Under the pieces are notes generated by a model. That model did no database searches. It saw nothing but the letters and a program-made list of their open reading frames with translations, and was not told the origin of the DNA. From NCBI RefSeq assembly GCF_000003815.2, contig NW_023365820.1:156451-220450 (forward strand): a DNA stretch of 64,000 bases, in the 5' to 3' direction. Within the stretch, counting starts at the first letter, position 1. Each line of letters starts with the position of its first letter. Positions 43,161 through 64,000 of this stretch are shown here, piece after piece. The translations under genes were made by a program, and so were the position numbers. The stretch is from Branchiostoma floridae. Its lineage: Eukaryota; Chordata; Leptocardii; Amphioxiformes; Branchiostomatidae.

Positions 43161-43690
43161 AAAGTGTCCTTTTTTGGTCAAAAATTGGCCAAAAATCGCA
43201 AAAATAAGCATTTTGTTGCACTGTACACCAAAAGTGTTATTGAATTTATATGAAGGGATTATCAAGGCACATCTGTGTCAAATTTCAGCTCATTCGGTTG
43301 CAATACCAAGGTACAGGAGCCAAAAGTGTCCTTTTTTGGTCAAAAATTGGTCAAAAAATCGCAAAAATAAGCATTTTGTTAAACTGTACACCAAAAGTGT
43401 TATTGAATTTATATGGGGGCATTATCGAGGCACATCTCTGTCAAATTTCAGCTCATTTGGTTGTAATACCAGGGTACAGGGGCCAAAAGTGTCCTTTTTT
43501 GGTCAAAAATTGGTCAAAAAATCGCAAAAATAAGCATTTTGTTGTACTGTACACCAAAAGTGTTATCGAATTTATATGGGGGCATTATCAAGGCACATCT
43601 CTGTCAAATTTCAGCTCATTTGGTTGTAATACCAGGGTACAGGGGCTAAAATATACAGTTTTGGTCTAAAATTGACCAAAAAATCTCAAT
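43155..43690 (+). repeat. 162-bp minisatellite, about three units
   Basis: GAGCCAAAAGTGTCCTTTTT starts units at about 43155 and 43317 with a third (GGGGCC variant) near 43479, and a degenerate fourth at about 43640. The period of 162 bp is a multiple of three, so open frames recur in two registers; they are a product of periodicity. Copy 2 of the flanking duplication runs into the first unit. Confidence 0.8.
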
Positions 43691-44746
43691 AAAATCATTT
43701 TAGAGGCAGATATGAAAAAACTGAGAAAAAAGGATCAAGGTATTGGCCCATTATACCCCTGTGCCAAATTTCAGGTCATTCGGTCCAGGAACGGCGGAGA
43801 TGAATCACTTTGAAGATTTGACAGGAGAAAGAAGAAGAAAGAAAGAAGAAACATTACGAATACAATATATTTCACCATACTATGTATGGCTGAAATATAA
43901 ATACATTCTTTGTAAAGGTATAAATTTGATTAAACAAATTAATTTGATATGAAGTGGACTTATGAATTGTGTACACAATCACAAAAGGGGGTTAACGCAG
44001 ATCAGTTACAGCTGTGAAAAACATATGTTCTATGTGAATCCTGACATCCGACAATGTATCTGGAAAAACTTGGCCCAAAATGTGGCTTGTAGGCTTGATT
44101 ATTTATAAAAGACTGGTAGAAAATATTTTTAAGAGGGACATTAGACCTGAAATTCTTACTGATCACCAGGCGGTCTTCCTATGGCTCTGAATGACAGGTT
44201 CAATAGAAGCTCTATTGGCCCTGGGCTCTTTGGATTAAATGTGAGCCTTCTGGAAGAGTTGGAGTCGTTAGAATGATAATAGAACAACAGAGAAACAGTA
44301 GCATTGAATCAAGCAGAGATAAGCTAGATTTTATGTATGTTAGAGTTCTCTAGACAGTATTGGGCGAAGAAAGCAAGAAAAGAATAGGATATAAAAAGAT
44401 ATATTCCTTCAATATCTTTAGTAACAACTTGATAACAAAGTCGGACATCTAGAACGTCTGGTAAGTAAACCTCAGATTTTAATCTTGTTGTAGAGATTAA
44501 ACTGTATTTGAATACTGTTTACCTGTATGTCTAACTTTCATAAACGTATAAATGGTGTATAAAAAATCTAAGTTATATGTACGGGGTATTCTAAACGTCT
44601 CGCTTTGAAGGCCACCGCTCTAATTTATATATTTTTATACAAAACTCTACATTGTCCTATTACTTAAGCAGAGAAAAATGACTATACTAGATACTAAGTT
44701 CATGATAATTCAATTCTATTCTTGTTGTTACATGTTCGACATCAGA
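43691..44746. other. Upstream flank of the TPR-nucleotidyltransferase gene
   Basis: No coding exon. A possible untranslated first exon ends at about 44460 (GAACGTCTG before GTAAGT), with the coding exon accepting after GACATCAG at 44745. Confidence 0.4.
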
Positions 44747-45546
44747 ATGACCAGCCTTGCAGACAAGTTACAAGACTTGGAGCTGTGTCTCAAGAGTCGA
44801 CACGGCCAGTCGCATGTAGTAGGCTATGGGCGGGCACTTAGAAAAGCCATTCTTCAGATGGATCTGTTTTTGGAGGCAGAAATCTTCAAAAGTCTTGGAG
44901 ACCTGCATCTTAAGGAAGGTATGCTTAGTAAAGATTCAGCAGAGCTTGACAAGGTTGCTGCCATGTATACTGCTGCCCTGCTACGATGCAATGATTCAGA
45001 CATTAGACAAACACTGGAACATCGTATCGGCTACATGGAGAAACTGTCCAGACAACTTCTGCAGGGGTACACTCCGCAGTATCAGTCACTAGACTCCTGG
45101 AGTATAACTGACATCAATGTCTTAAGGGTGGCAGAAACTTGTGAAAAATTGGACAGAAGTACTAGTATCTGTCAACCCCCAGCCTGGCAATCCGTGGATG
45201 TGGAGACTGTTTATACAGAGGCATTAGTAACTGCAGTAGAAAATAGGGATGTGTTCTTGGAGATTGAGATTTTAAAATCTCTAGGAGATCTCTACATCAA
45301 GAAAGGCAGGGAAATATGTGGTGTTTCAGAGTTCTCAAAGGCAGCTACGATGTACGGCAGGGCACTGACAATATGCAGGGATCCTGGGGTCAAACAGACT
45401 CTGCATCATCGTGTTTTGTACACGGTGAAGATCTGGGGAGCAATTAGAATGGTGAGTTCTTTGGCTTGTGGCTATAATTTGCACTAACCATAAGCAATGA
45501 ATTCTGGTTCATAAGGATGGCAACAATATATGACGTATTGCACACT

Positions 45547-45603
<57 letters not shown>

Positions 45604-48600
45604 TATCTTACCGGAAAACCATTTCGTGACAGAAAATTCTGGCCATTAAACTTACGCTTTTTTTAAAACTTTTTAAGCACATAATCACGATTTGGTAACG
45701 TCAGTGTTCACGATTTTAATGCAGAAACGACCTCTTTATATGTATATACTTATTAGCTGGATGATGAGAAGTGCAGCAAAGAAAAAAAATCGTAACAGTT
45801 GGGGATTGAATCTTGCAGCGACTGGAATCAAAGAAATCAAGGCAGAGAGAAAGAAGATCACCAGAGGGGCACCAGGTTGGGGAAAACAGTGGAGCTGACG
45901 TCCATCCAGGCACAAGAAGCCTAAGGTGAAGACTTGCGATTTTGCAAACATAGTCAAATCAAAGGTCGACTACACAATGCATGTTTATTACACTGCAGTT
46001 GAAATGACAACTTCAACATGGTAGCCAGAGCTAAATATTTTTGTATGAAATAATATCATTTGAAGAAGAAACATTTTCAGAGTTGAGAATAAGACTCATC
46101 TCAGCTAATCTCACTGGGCTCGGTACAAATACAAATGCATAGAACAGATAAACACAAAAGTGTATGATACACATTACACAGAAATGCAGACCAGCTTTAC
46201 AATGACTAATACTGATTTAGAATTAAGAGACATTTTTTAATAATGACTTTATTCTTATTTACAGCTCGTCAAGCGAGCAAGGAATGGCCACTGTTGCAGG
46301 AGGGGGTATTGAAGAGGAAAGACTCAGGGATAGGTGTGTGAGTGTTTTCTTTCGGGGGGGGGGGGGGGGGGGTGTCATAGATTAAGAACATCAATCTATT
46401 CAATACCCTAGCTTAAATTTGTAAACAAAGTGCTATTGCTTGTGACTTGCATTGCTATAAAACATGTACTACAGCGAGTTGAAAAATCCCCCATATAAAA
46501 GAAATGTTGTTGTTTTGCATCCCTTCTTGTAGTATTCATATTGGTTCATTTTCCCATTTCTGCCTTCAATAACCTCAAAGTACGCACCCGACTCTGGCAT
46601 TTTTAAGTATCTTTTGGATTAAAAAAAAAAGAAAAGCGTACCTAATCAAGAAAATACTCAAATAACTATATGTCATTCAAAACAAGAAGACAGCAAAGTC
46701 TGAATAAACAGAATTTGAGTTATAATATTATGTAAAGGAATTCAACATACTATAGATATGAAAGATGAATGCTCTATGTTCAAGTCCTAAAACAACAACC
46801 ACAATCTTTTCTCTTAAGTAAGTACAAAGGTCACTTGAAGAAAGGTAAATCATCCCTTGCCAAGGCAGACCTGATCTCAGCAGAGCATCACTTTGCAGCA
46901 GCACTCAAGACAGTGCACATATCAGGTAATGGAAATCTTGCTTTTATGAATATTTTTCGTCTCGTTCAAGAAGTTTTTTTTAGAATAAATGGACTTGTTT
47001 ACATGGGCGCGTTCGTAATGGAACTACAAGAAATGCAACAAGGTTTTTCATTATGTTTTCTGATTTACTGATTTAGCCAACACTCTGTAAAAATTACCTA
47101 CTCCCTAAAAGCACAGAATCCTTGTTTCTGGCAATCTCAATCTCCACTTTGATACATCCACCAAGGCATTTTACAGTTGCAAGCGTAGGGCCCAGCCACT
47201 CAATACCCAGGACTTTGAAGGTCTGCACCGCGTGTCTGGCTAACGTATACTGCTACTTGCTTCAGTTAAAATCATGCTTTAATCTGTTTGATATGCGATG
47301 AGGTGGGATGGATGAATGGGAATTTTCAACTGTTATAAACAACGTTCATGTGACCGTTTTGGGAGGGGGGTGGGTACTCTTTTAGTAATACATGAGAGGC
47401 ACTCATCATAATGAGATTTGTTTATTTGATGAAGGTATATGTGTTTAAGTTTATATATGAGGCTTACCACTTCTTGTTGGCTTTCGAAAATAAGGGAGAC
47501 AAATACAGATCGTACATGTTTATATGTCCGTTGTGACAGTTTTCAATACGAATTGGAGAAAAGTAATTGCTAGAAGTTTTTGATCAAAGAAAAATAGTAT
47601 TTCCAGTAATACCGTTACCCAAAATCATGATTGCAGGGCAATGTTTTACTAATAAAGTTATTCTAACAGGATAGAATATCCAATATCCTTTTTCAGATCC
47701 TACAGCCGAGCAGTGCCAGAGAGAGGTGGAGCCCCTGTGTAAGTTGGGGGATGTCTACAGTAAGCGAGGTCAGCAGACAGGAGACGGGGGAGACTTTGTC
47801 AAAGCAGCAGCACTCTACAATGCAGCAATAGTCAGGTCAAAGAATCAAGTCCTAATTGGTAACATAGTAAAAGCTATTGAAGAAGTAGAGAAATCATTCC
47901 TTAAATCGATATTAAGAATTCATAGTAATGTAAGCCATAAGAACACAAATCGTCATAAGAAACAGCTAAAGGAGATGCGGGACCAGATCAAGCTGGAGAT
48001 GGAAACCATTGACCAGCAGCTGGATCCCTATGTGCATGATGAGGATGACCCATGTGTCAAAGATATAGAGGCAAGGCGAGCTCAGGCTGTTAGGCAGTTG
48101 TTTGAGAGAATTGCACGAGAAAGGAAGGGATTTATCAGCCAGCTTGTAGAAGAGTGTATTGGGTTAATGGGTCCCCCTCCCTGTAAGTATGCCCTCATAG
48201 GTTTAGGTTCACAGGCCACTGGGCTAGTAACTCCATATTCAGATCTGGAGTTCGCCATCTTGCTAGAAGATGAAAGTGAACGTTGTGTGGTGTATTTCCG
48301 CAACCTCACCCACTATCTACACCTCAAGGTTGTCAACCTGGGAGAAACCATTCTCCCATCAGTAGGGATAGAAACGCTAAACAACTTTCATTCTGGGAAC
48401 CCCGTTGACAACTGGTTCTATGACTCTATTACGCCTCGTGGGTTTGCATTTGATGGCTCCATGCCAAAGGCAAGCAAGACTCCACTAGGCAGGCAGGAAA
48501 CTATGAACAAACCGTCCAGTGAACTCATTTGTACCCCAAAGAACATGGTTTCAAAACTGCTAAAGGATGTCACGTTGTACCTGAAGGAAGGATATCACCT

Positions 48601-50914
48601 TGCCACAATCTTAAGAAATCCATGCCTGATAGCAGGGGATCAGAAATTGATCAGCACATATATGGCCATTACAAGAAAGATACTGCAAGCTGATCGGGGT
48701 AAAATTGCTCAACAACTCGCACAGGAGACACTAAGAGAAAACTATAAAAGCTGCAATTTTAAGGAAACAATCACAGCAAAGATGATCGATGTAAAGAAAA
48801 CCCTTTATCGCTTCCCTGCTGTAGCGGTGGATTACTTATCATTGTCTGTACATATTGTACCTACCACAGTTTGGGAGACAATAGAAGAAATGAAAAACAA
48901 ACAAGCGATCAGTGACAGCAATGCACATCACCTCACAGTTCTCGCCAGTATCTCAGCAGAACTCAGGCTCAAAACCTACATTGCCAATGGTGGGCAAAAG
49001 GAAAAATTGTCAGCTATGGCCTCAATGGAAACAATGCAAAATAGTCAGGAATCATACTTACAGACCAATAATCATGATGTACAAACAAATGCACTTAAAC
49101 TAGTTTTTTATTTACCAAATGAAAAACAGCTTCTCAGATACTACCATACAGCAGTTCCTCTCAAACGTGTTCTATCTGCCATTAAACAGTCTGGCGTTGA
49201 ATGGTCTGGAATGAAGAAAGTTTCTAATTCTTTCCCAGAGTTCTATGATAGTTCTCCAAAAGTACAAGCAGAGATGTACTTCAAGTTATGCAAATATAGA
49301 CAGGCTATCAGCTACCTAAATGAGGCCCTTAATACATCTGAGGGAACTGAAACTGAAGAGGTTGTGGGTCTGCTTAACAGTATTGGACACGCTAGTCTCT
49401 TCGTTGGTGATCATGACAAAGCTATCAGCTTCCTTGAACAGGCACTGAAGATGCATGAAAAAATCACTGAAAAGAGTACCGTACCGAGTACCCCAACAAG
49501 TCATACCCTTGGAAGTATTCTCAGTAACCTAGGGCTAGCATGGGGAAAGGCAGGAGATCACCGGAAAGAAATCTGCTATCTTGAACAGACACTACAGATC
49601 GAAAGAAATACTTCTGGTCAGAGTGAAGCCAATTCTGTCATTGCTATTTCACTTGCCAACCTAGGGTCAGCTTGGTATTTTGAAGGTGATTTCAGGAAAG
49701 CAATCAGCTACTATGAACAAGCACAGCAAGCTGTTGTGAAGGCCAATGATGAGTCTTCACCACATATTGACATTTCTAGTTTACTAGGCAACCTGGGTGA
49801 AATCTGGGGTGATCTGGGTGAACACAGGAAAAGCGTTAGCTACCACGAGCAGGCACTCCAGATGAATAGGCGTATGTACGGTCAGCACACAGCACATCCA
49901 GACATTGCCTTGTCACTAGGTCGTCTGGGGAAAGCCTTTTATCGTGAAGGTGATTACAGAAAAGCGATCAGCTACAATGAACAGGGGCTGCAGATGTACA
50001 GGGCTATCTATGGTGAGATTTCGCCACATCCTGATATTTCGAAATTTCTTAACATTCTAGGGCTGGCCTGGGAAGGACTCGGTGAACATAGGAGAGCTAT
50101 TAGCTACCATGAACAGGCACTGACGATTAGAAGGAGAATCTATGGTCAGAGTGCACCACATCCTGACATTGGGGAATCACTAAACAATATGGGATCAGTA
50201 TGGCACAAGCTGGGGGATTTTAAGAAATCAAAAATCTACTCTAAGCAGGCACTCAAGATATACATGAATGTCTATGGTCCGACTAGCGCACATCCTTTCA
50301 TTATTCCAGTACTAAACAGCATAGGGTACTCTTTGATCAGTTTGAATAAAAGTAGAAAAGCTATCCCCTACTTTGACAGGGCACTGCACATGTTGCGCAT
50401 AAACGGGCAGAGTAAAACACATCCTGTCATTGCTACAGTACTGAACAACCTTGGACAAGCTTGGGGTAAACTGGGTGAACACAGGAGGGCAGTTTGCTAC
50501 CATGAACAGGCAATACAGATGATAAGGAGTATCTATGGTCAGCAAATAGCACATCCTGACATTGCCACATATCTTTGCAACCTAGGGTTAGCTTATCAGT
50601 ATCTGTCTGATTTCAACAAAGCAATCAAATGCCATGAAGAGGCACTTAAAATGTTTAAAAGTGTCTATGGCCCCCAAACAGCACATCCTCTAATTGCGAT
50701 ATTACTCAATAACTTAGGAATTATTTCGTATAAATTCCGACATTTCAGGGCAGCTAAAAGAACCCTCAGAGAGGCCTTGGCTATGGCAAAGCGAATCCAT
50801 CCCCAGGATCAAAACCATCAAATGATAAAAGTAATTGAAATGGGCCTTGCTTCGTTAAACGGTAAATTACACACAACAGAATTCTTATACACGATGACAA
50901 TCCCACTGCTCTGA
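44747..50914 (+). CDS. TPR protein with GlnD/DUF294-like nucleotidyltransferase domain
   Basis: The exons are 44747-45451, 46282-46337, 46819-46925 and 47697-50914, total 4086 nt (1361 residues). I start at ATG 44747 ([12 protein letters not shown]) because an acceptor-like CATCAG lies directly before it; an in-frame ATG at 44678 is the alternative. N-terminal repeats [18 protein letters not shown] and LGDVYSKRG with KAA.MY..AL are TPR-like (residues about 45-330). A Lys/Glu-rich helix precedes a nucleotidyltransferase core: G460-S461, ten residues, then D472-L-E474 ([19 protein letters not shown]), fitting hG[GS]x9-13Dh[DE]h. [16 protein letters not shown] and [18 protein letters not shown] match the helical part of GlnD-type uridylyltransferase-like proteins. 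About twelve 42-residue TPRs (about 815-1320, YGQ..AHPDIA..L.NLG.AW) resemble kinesin light chain. Probably cytosolic: no signal peptide or TM helix. Exon 2 is the weakest call. Confidence 0.8.
45541..45600. repeat. CA then GA microsatellite
   Basis: CACACA repeats run into GAGAGA repeats within the first coding intron of the TPR gene. Confidence 0.95.
46354..46373. repeat. Poly-G tract
   Basis: A run of about 19 G shortly after the donor of exon 2 of the TPR gene, preceded by TTTC. Confidence 0.9.
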
Positions 50915-51449
50915 GTCACAAACCATTAGCAACTCTATACTTGATTTCGTCAAACGATAAACCAGATAGTATATTTGAGTCAGTTTAGACGGACTTATCC
51001 GTTAGATAGATCCATCTATTTATCTATGTCAAAACGGGTGGGTAGCCCCTACAACTCAACTGATATAAATGTAAGAAATGAGTGATAACTTATTGGCAAG
51101 AAGAAATATGAAAATCGTAAGATTTATGTGATAGATATTCATGTATTGTTTCTTTTGAATAAAAAAATGCACAGTTCAGTAAATAAACTGTAAAACTTGG
51201 CATAAAGACAAAGTTGTGTGCTGCATATTACTGTATCTTTGACATTTTGTTATCTCATAAATAAAGAAATCCTGCAACAAGTCATAATGCAGTTCTGTAG
51301 TGGATGAATGAATTAGTAAAATGCCCAAGAAAGAATGCAAAAACCTGCCGACCCTAGAATTTATTTAGTGTTAACATAAATGTTCTTTTTGTTTTTCATC
51401 TCTATCCTTTACGAACTTAGAAAATTGTTATTGATAAGTATCCTGTTCA
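50915..51449. other. 3' UTR of the TPR gene
   Basis: AATAAA occurs at 51158-51163 and 51260-51265, about 250 and 350 nt after the stop; either can serve as the polyadenylation signal. About 50990-51065 contains a dispersed-repeat piece (GTGGGTAGCCCCTACAACT) also present near 701-720. Confidence 0.5.
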
Positions 51450-51575
51450 AATCCACATGTATTGTCTCTGTTTCTGTCAGCAGGGTTAGCCCTTTGTAAT
51501 AGCCATAGGCTAGTTGGGCAGCCCTGGCTGTGTATCCTGTACAGCCAAACCAATAAATAAATAAATAAATAAAGT
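51450..51575 (+). repeat. LINE 3'-end fragment, copy 2, with (AAAT)n tail
   Basis: TAGCCATAGGCTAGTTGGGC followed by AGCCCTGGCTGTGTATCCT and an (AAAT)n tail. Best preserved of the three copies in the window. Confidence 0.7.
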
Positions 51576-52429
51576 GTTAACGGCATACGCTGGCTCGCTG
51601 GCACTTTCTCGCTGGCGATAGTCGGGACAAGCTTTTCGAAGATGTTTCACATAATGTTAGGACATACAAAAAAGTTTGAAGACTATCCTATCTTTATTAT
51701 TAATAGGATACAGAGATTTGGGCACTTTTGACGTAAAATGGCAGCGCAAAAACTGCTTGTATGACCGACGTCGAAAATAATTTTTCATTAACAGTTGGGT
51801 TGCTATGCTAATAAAAGTAGTTTAGTGACTATCAGATATTAATGAAGGTACACAAAAAGTTATTTGGAGACTTGCAAGTAGCTCCCCTTGGGATGTACAC
51901 GCTGCTGCCTAAAAAGACCAATCTGTACATGGACAAATTACTACAGAATGACCCAAAACCGTGTTGCTGTCAGTTATGCTGATGCTTGTGTAAACGCATT
52001 TCGTCTACTCAAGAAATAATCACAAACATCAAAGTATTATTATTAATACCAGCGTCAACCGATACCTGAATCCTTTTGTACCTGTCACGAGTCACGTACT
52101 CCCATTACAAGGGTACTTAGGGGAATTAAGACCTCGATCGCTACAATTTTCGCCATGCGCTTAAGTTTCAACTTATGGTAAATTTAACAAAGCAAACTTG
52201 ATTCAATCAAGTATTTGTAATACCCGCTTTTAAAGAGGATTACCCCTTTAAGACTAAAGTCAGTCAAATCTATGACTCGGGACAGGGTAATATTGAACCT
52301 GACGGAGATGAGCAAGAGCTTAGGCTTATACAGTGTTAATGTCTAATGGTGAAGACCCCTGAGACATAAACAAAACTTGTGGATACACTGTTATGCAGAG
52401 CTACCGACGGAGGACATAAATGTACGGCA
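51576..52429. other. Gene-free stretch
   Basis: No exon or clear repeat seen. Confidence 0.4.
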
Positions 52430-52680
52430 TCGTGTGGCGTAATTGGTAGGTATTTGATACAGACCCCAGAAGTAACTGGTTCGAGCTGCATTTCTCTTCA
52501 AGCCACATACTAGTACTGTAACATTAGAAGCCAGTTAATTGCACGACGGATTAACGCACACTTCTGTTAAGTGCACGGAATCCCTAAATCCAAAGCCAGT
52601 GCGATTCAGTTGGATAGCTTCGCATTGCATTAGCCGAATAATGGCACGAAATACTCTGGCAAATAGGCTGTGTAATTAAA
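52430..52680 (+). repeat. tRNA-derived SINE-like repeat, copy 2
   Basis: GTGTGGCGTAATTGGTAGGT is A-box-like and AACTGGTTCGAGCTGC is B-box-like, followed by a body shared with 35505-35690. The acceptor stem is degenerate, so it is not a functional tRNA gene. Confidence 0.5.
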
Positions 52681-52689
52681 CGGCTTTTA

Positions 52690-53060
52690 CTGTACATCAT
52701 ATCCAGCGTAAATACAATGGCGCTTCCAGCTAGTTAACGTTGAAGTTTATGGGTATTTGTAAATAGCACTGCTGTTTCAATGCATTTGTGCATCTATGTA
52801 ATTATTAAAAATGTTTTCAACAGTTTGTATCTCTGACTAATTTATTTGTTAGGACTAACAATCGTCCTTGAGACGACAGATAAGTTAGTTAAGTTAATGA
52901 TCAACCTAATGTAAGTTAATTGTTTGCTCTTACCAGATAACTTATTTGTTAGGTCAGGTAGCCAGTGTATATATGTACAGTATATGTATCGTAAGGGAGG
53001 GTTATGTGTACATTCTGTCAAATATTATCAAACATGGTAAATATCTTCTTTAAACAAATG
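52690..53060 (+). repeat. Diverged second copy of the gene A 3' flank
   Basis: Colinear with 34930-35290: ATATCCAG, CTAGTTAACGTTGAAG, TATTAAAAATGTTTTCAACA, CAGTTTGTATCTCTGACTAA, CCAGATAACTTAT, TTCTGTCAAATATTATCAAA. It includes the poly(A) hexamer. No MAM or mucin exon precedes it here, so it is the relic of a lost or deleted MAM gene copy, about 1.6 kb upstream of gene B. Confidence 0.72.
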
Positions 53061-53492
53061 CCTTGGTTAAACCCTAACACGGCTGTACGACACTGCACTT
53101 AGGACGATTATGACTTTTATAGCGTAAAAATTAGACTGTGAGGAATAAAGTTATGATTTTCCATGTGATAATGTAACATGATGTTTAACACAATCATGAT
53201 AAACTTTCATGTTTTTGCGCACGTATTCATTTTGATTAAATGACATATTTCAATCCATTATCCATCATTATCTGCATGATATCAAGATTCAACATGATAT
53301 GCACATCTAATGAATTGTGCTAATAATTCAAATATGGTTATAGGTTTTACCACAAGAACGAAGTTTGTTTCAAGATGAATAGCAGTGTAAATCCCTGTGT
53401 AGAAAGTCTTTATGTTTCCCTTGGGAAAATGCTACTAGTATTCGTTTTGCTGTTGTGCCCTTCTTTTTATTTTGTCTTCTTCTTATTTTGTC

Positions 53493-53826
53493 TTAAAGCG
53501 CACTTTCTTCTAGAATGCTCACTGTATAAAGATATACGCAATACCTTTGTTAACAGTACTACGCTTGCAAAACAGAAATATGCACAACTAACAAAAGAAG
53601 ACTTTTTCAAATATATAATGACATCAGTTAACTATGATTTGATAGAAGAACTCTGTAAGTTCGTCTTCACGTGTTTTAAGAAGAGGGAGGAAGCATGTAG
53701 AAATATAGTCGTAAGTAGAACATAGAATAGCTTACTTATCAGACTCTTTGTATTCGACCTACTGCATTTAGCCCTAGGAGGGCATGAACATGCAATAAAC
53801 TTCATTGTCATTGCCATTGTCTTAAA
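53493..53826 (+). mobile_element. 5'-truncated CR1/L2-like LINE, ORF2 C-terminus
   Basis: The frame HFLLECSLYKDIRN, followed by FFKYIMTSVNYDLI and KFVFTCFKKREEA, aligns with the end of the intact LINE ORF2 at 4325-8086 (HFMVVCPKYSDIRN, FRYIMTCDNPCMADI, YIKEGFDIR). It stops shortly after and ends in ATTGTCATTGCCATTGTC-type repeats. The open frame to the left (from 53375) is chance. Confidence 0.72.
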
Positions 53827-54622
53827 GGTTCAATAGACGCAACCGTGCAATACTTGTCTACGTTTTATTTTTCACGTTCAACTTTCCTTAACACTATTCA
53901 GACCGGGCTTTTATGGTCAATCCTGGAAGATACCCCATCTTTAAGGCCCGCCCCTTCTAACTCCTAGAACTATCTAACGACTTACTATGCGACCACCAAA
54001 TTTTCAATAAATTAAGTAGACATAATATATCAAAACTTGTAAACATGTAACGCTAATAAAACGAAATTTGACGTATTTGACTTTTTTTCACTTTTTTAAA
54101 GATAGCATTGTTAATATGATTGAGCAGTAGCTTGTAGTTCAAAGCGTTTTGTTTGTCATACCATTAACTCCTGTGTGCGCTAAGTATGTACTAAAGTCCA
54201 GAGGTCTCGACCTAATCTAGAAATCAGTGTTTTCTTCCTGTAGTTCTCTTGCAGCAGACATACATAAGATATTTGTAACTCGAAGATAATCAAATTAAAA
54301 AGTATTACTAGAACTCACAAACATGGCCTTTTGATATCTCATGCGCAGTTTAGAGTAGATTGGGATAACTTGTCTATATATTTCCTGAAATAACTTTCGA
54401 CGATTCATTTTGGATACAGAAGAATCAAAAGTCAGACTGTTTTATTGTATCCAAGAGAAAGATAAATGACATATTTATCTTGATGGCGTGTTTACAGATT
54501 GGGTTCGTGCACTAAGTGCATTGTATACGTATTTAGGGCGTAACTCTATGCGTAGCTCTGAATTTTAATCGTGATTAGCCTCAATAGTAGATCAGCGACC
54601 CCGAGGATTGCAAACGGCTAAG
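53827..54622. other. Upstream flank of MAM gene B
   Basis: No coding exon. I see no convincing TATA box or initiator. Confidence 0.4.

Positions 54623-64000
<9,378 letters not shown>

Noticed and set aside
42916-43669. Open frames of 139 and 205 codons over the 162-bp repeat
   Set aside because: Same cause: period divisible by three. Peptides are just the repeat in two registers, without start context or splice support.
52430-52490. tRNA gene
   Set aside because: A-box and B-box words are present, but the stems do not pair well and the body is shared with another dispersed copy, so a SINE is more likely.
53375-53492. N-terminal hydrophobic peptide (signal-like) preceding the frame at 53493
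   Set aside because: The downstream half is a LINE ORF2 C-terminus; the hydrophobic start is intergenic AT-rich sequence that happens to be open.

Overview
The window looks like nuclear DNA of a cephalochordate, most likely a Branchiostoma species (amphioxus). The reasons are inferential: AT-rich intron-rich genes with GT-AG junctions, expanded secreted/membrane MAM-domain genes, TPR proteins with kinesin-light-chain-like repeats, and many CR1/L2/RTE-type LINE, SINE and MITE fragments. Exons below were joined by hand from splice sites, phases and homology between copies; no transcript evidence was available.

Layout. (1) 1-16595: three small tandem genes on +. Each is a signal-peptide exon, one transmembrane exon and a very short cytoplasmic exon, giving type I membrane proteins of about 85 residues with ectodomains of under 20 residues; the first gene enters the window without its signal exon. 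A full-length, apparently intact LINE (4185-10872, minus strand, both ORFs open, 9-bp target-site duplication) sits in the first intron of the second gene. (2) 16596-20261: intergenic, with a Harbinger-type MITE and an RTE-like tail. (3) 20262-34563: MAM gene A, a complete gene of 18 exons, with signal peptide, MAM1, MAM2, Thr-rich linker, MAM3, MAM4, Thr-rich mucin region, TM segment and a tail with an NPMY motif. It contains an assembly gap (24414-25015) and GC-rich foldback repeats. (4) 34564-44460: no confident gene; repeats, a duplicated flank, MITEs, a tandem duplication and a 162-bp minisatellite. (5) 44747-50914: a four-exon gene for about 1361 residues, with N-terminal TPR-like repeats, a GlnD/DUF294-like nucleotidyltransferase domain with a complete G-S...D-x-E signature, and about 12 C-terminal TPRs. 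(6) 50915-54622: intergenic, with a diverged second copy of the 3' flank of gene A and a LINE remnant. (7) 54623-64000: MAM gene B, a positional paralogue of gene A that runs off the right edge. Its MAM3 first exon has a frame-breaking length and its mucin exon holds a homogeneous 28-residue repeat array.

How the genes relate. The two MAM-mucin genes and the minis share a similar first exon (signal peptide ending in Gln, usually Gln-Gln; phase-1 donor), and every ectodomain block (MAM, linker, mucin) is flanked by phase-1 introns. The minis therefore look like the same chassis with no ectodomain block. The duplicated 3' flank shows that at least one further MAM gene copy once lay upstream of gene B. 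The TPR-nucleotidyltransferase gene lies between the copies and is unrelated to them in sequence.
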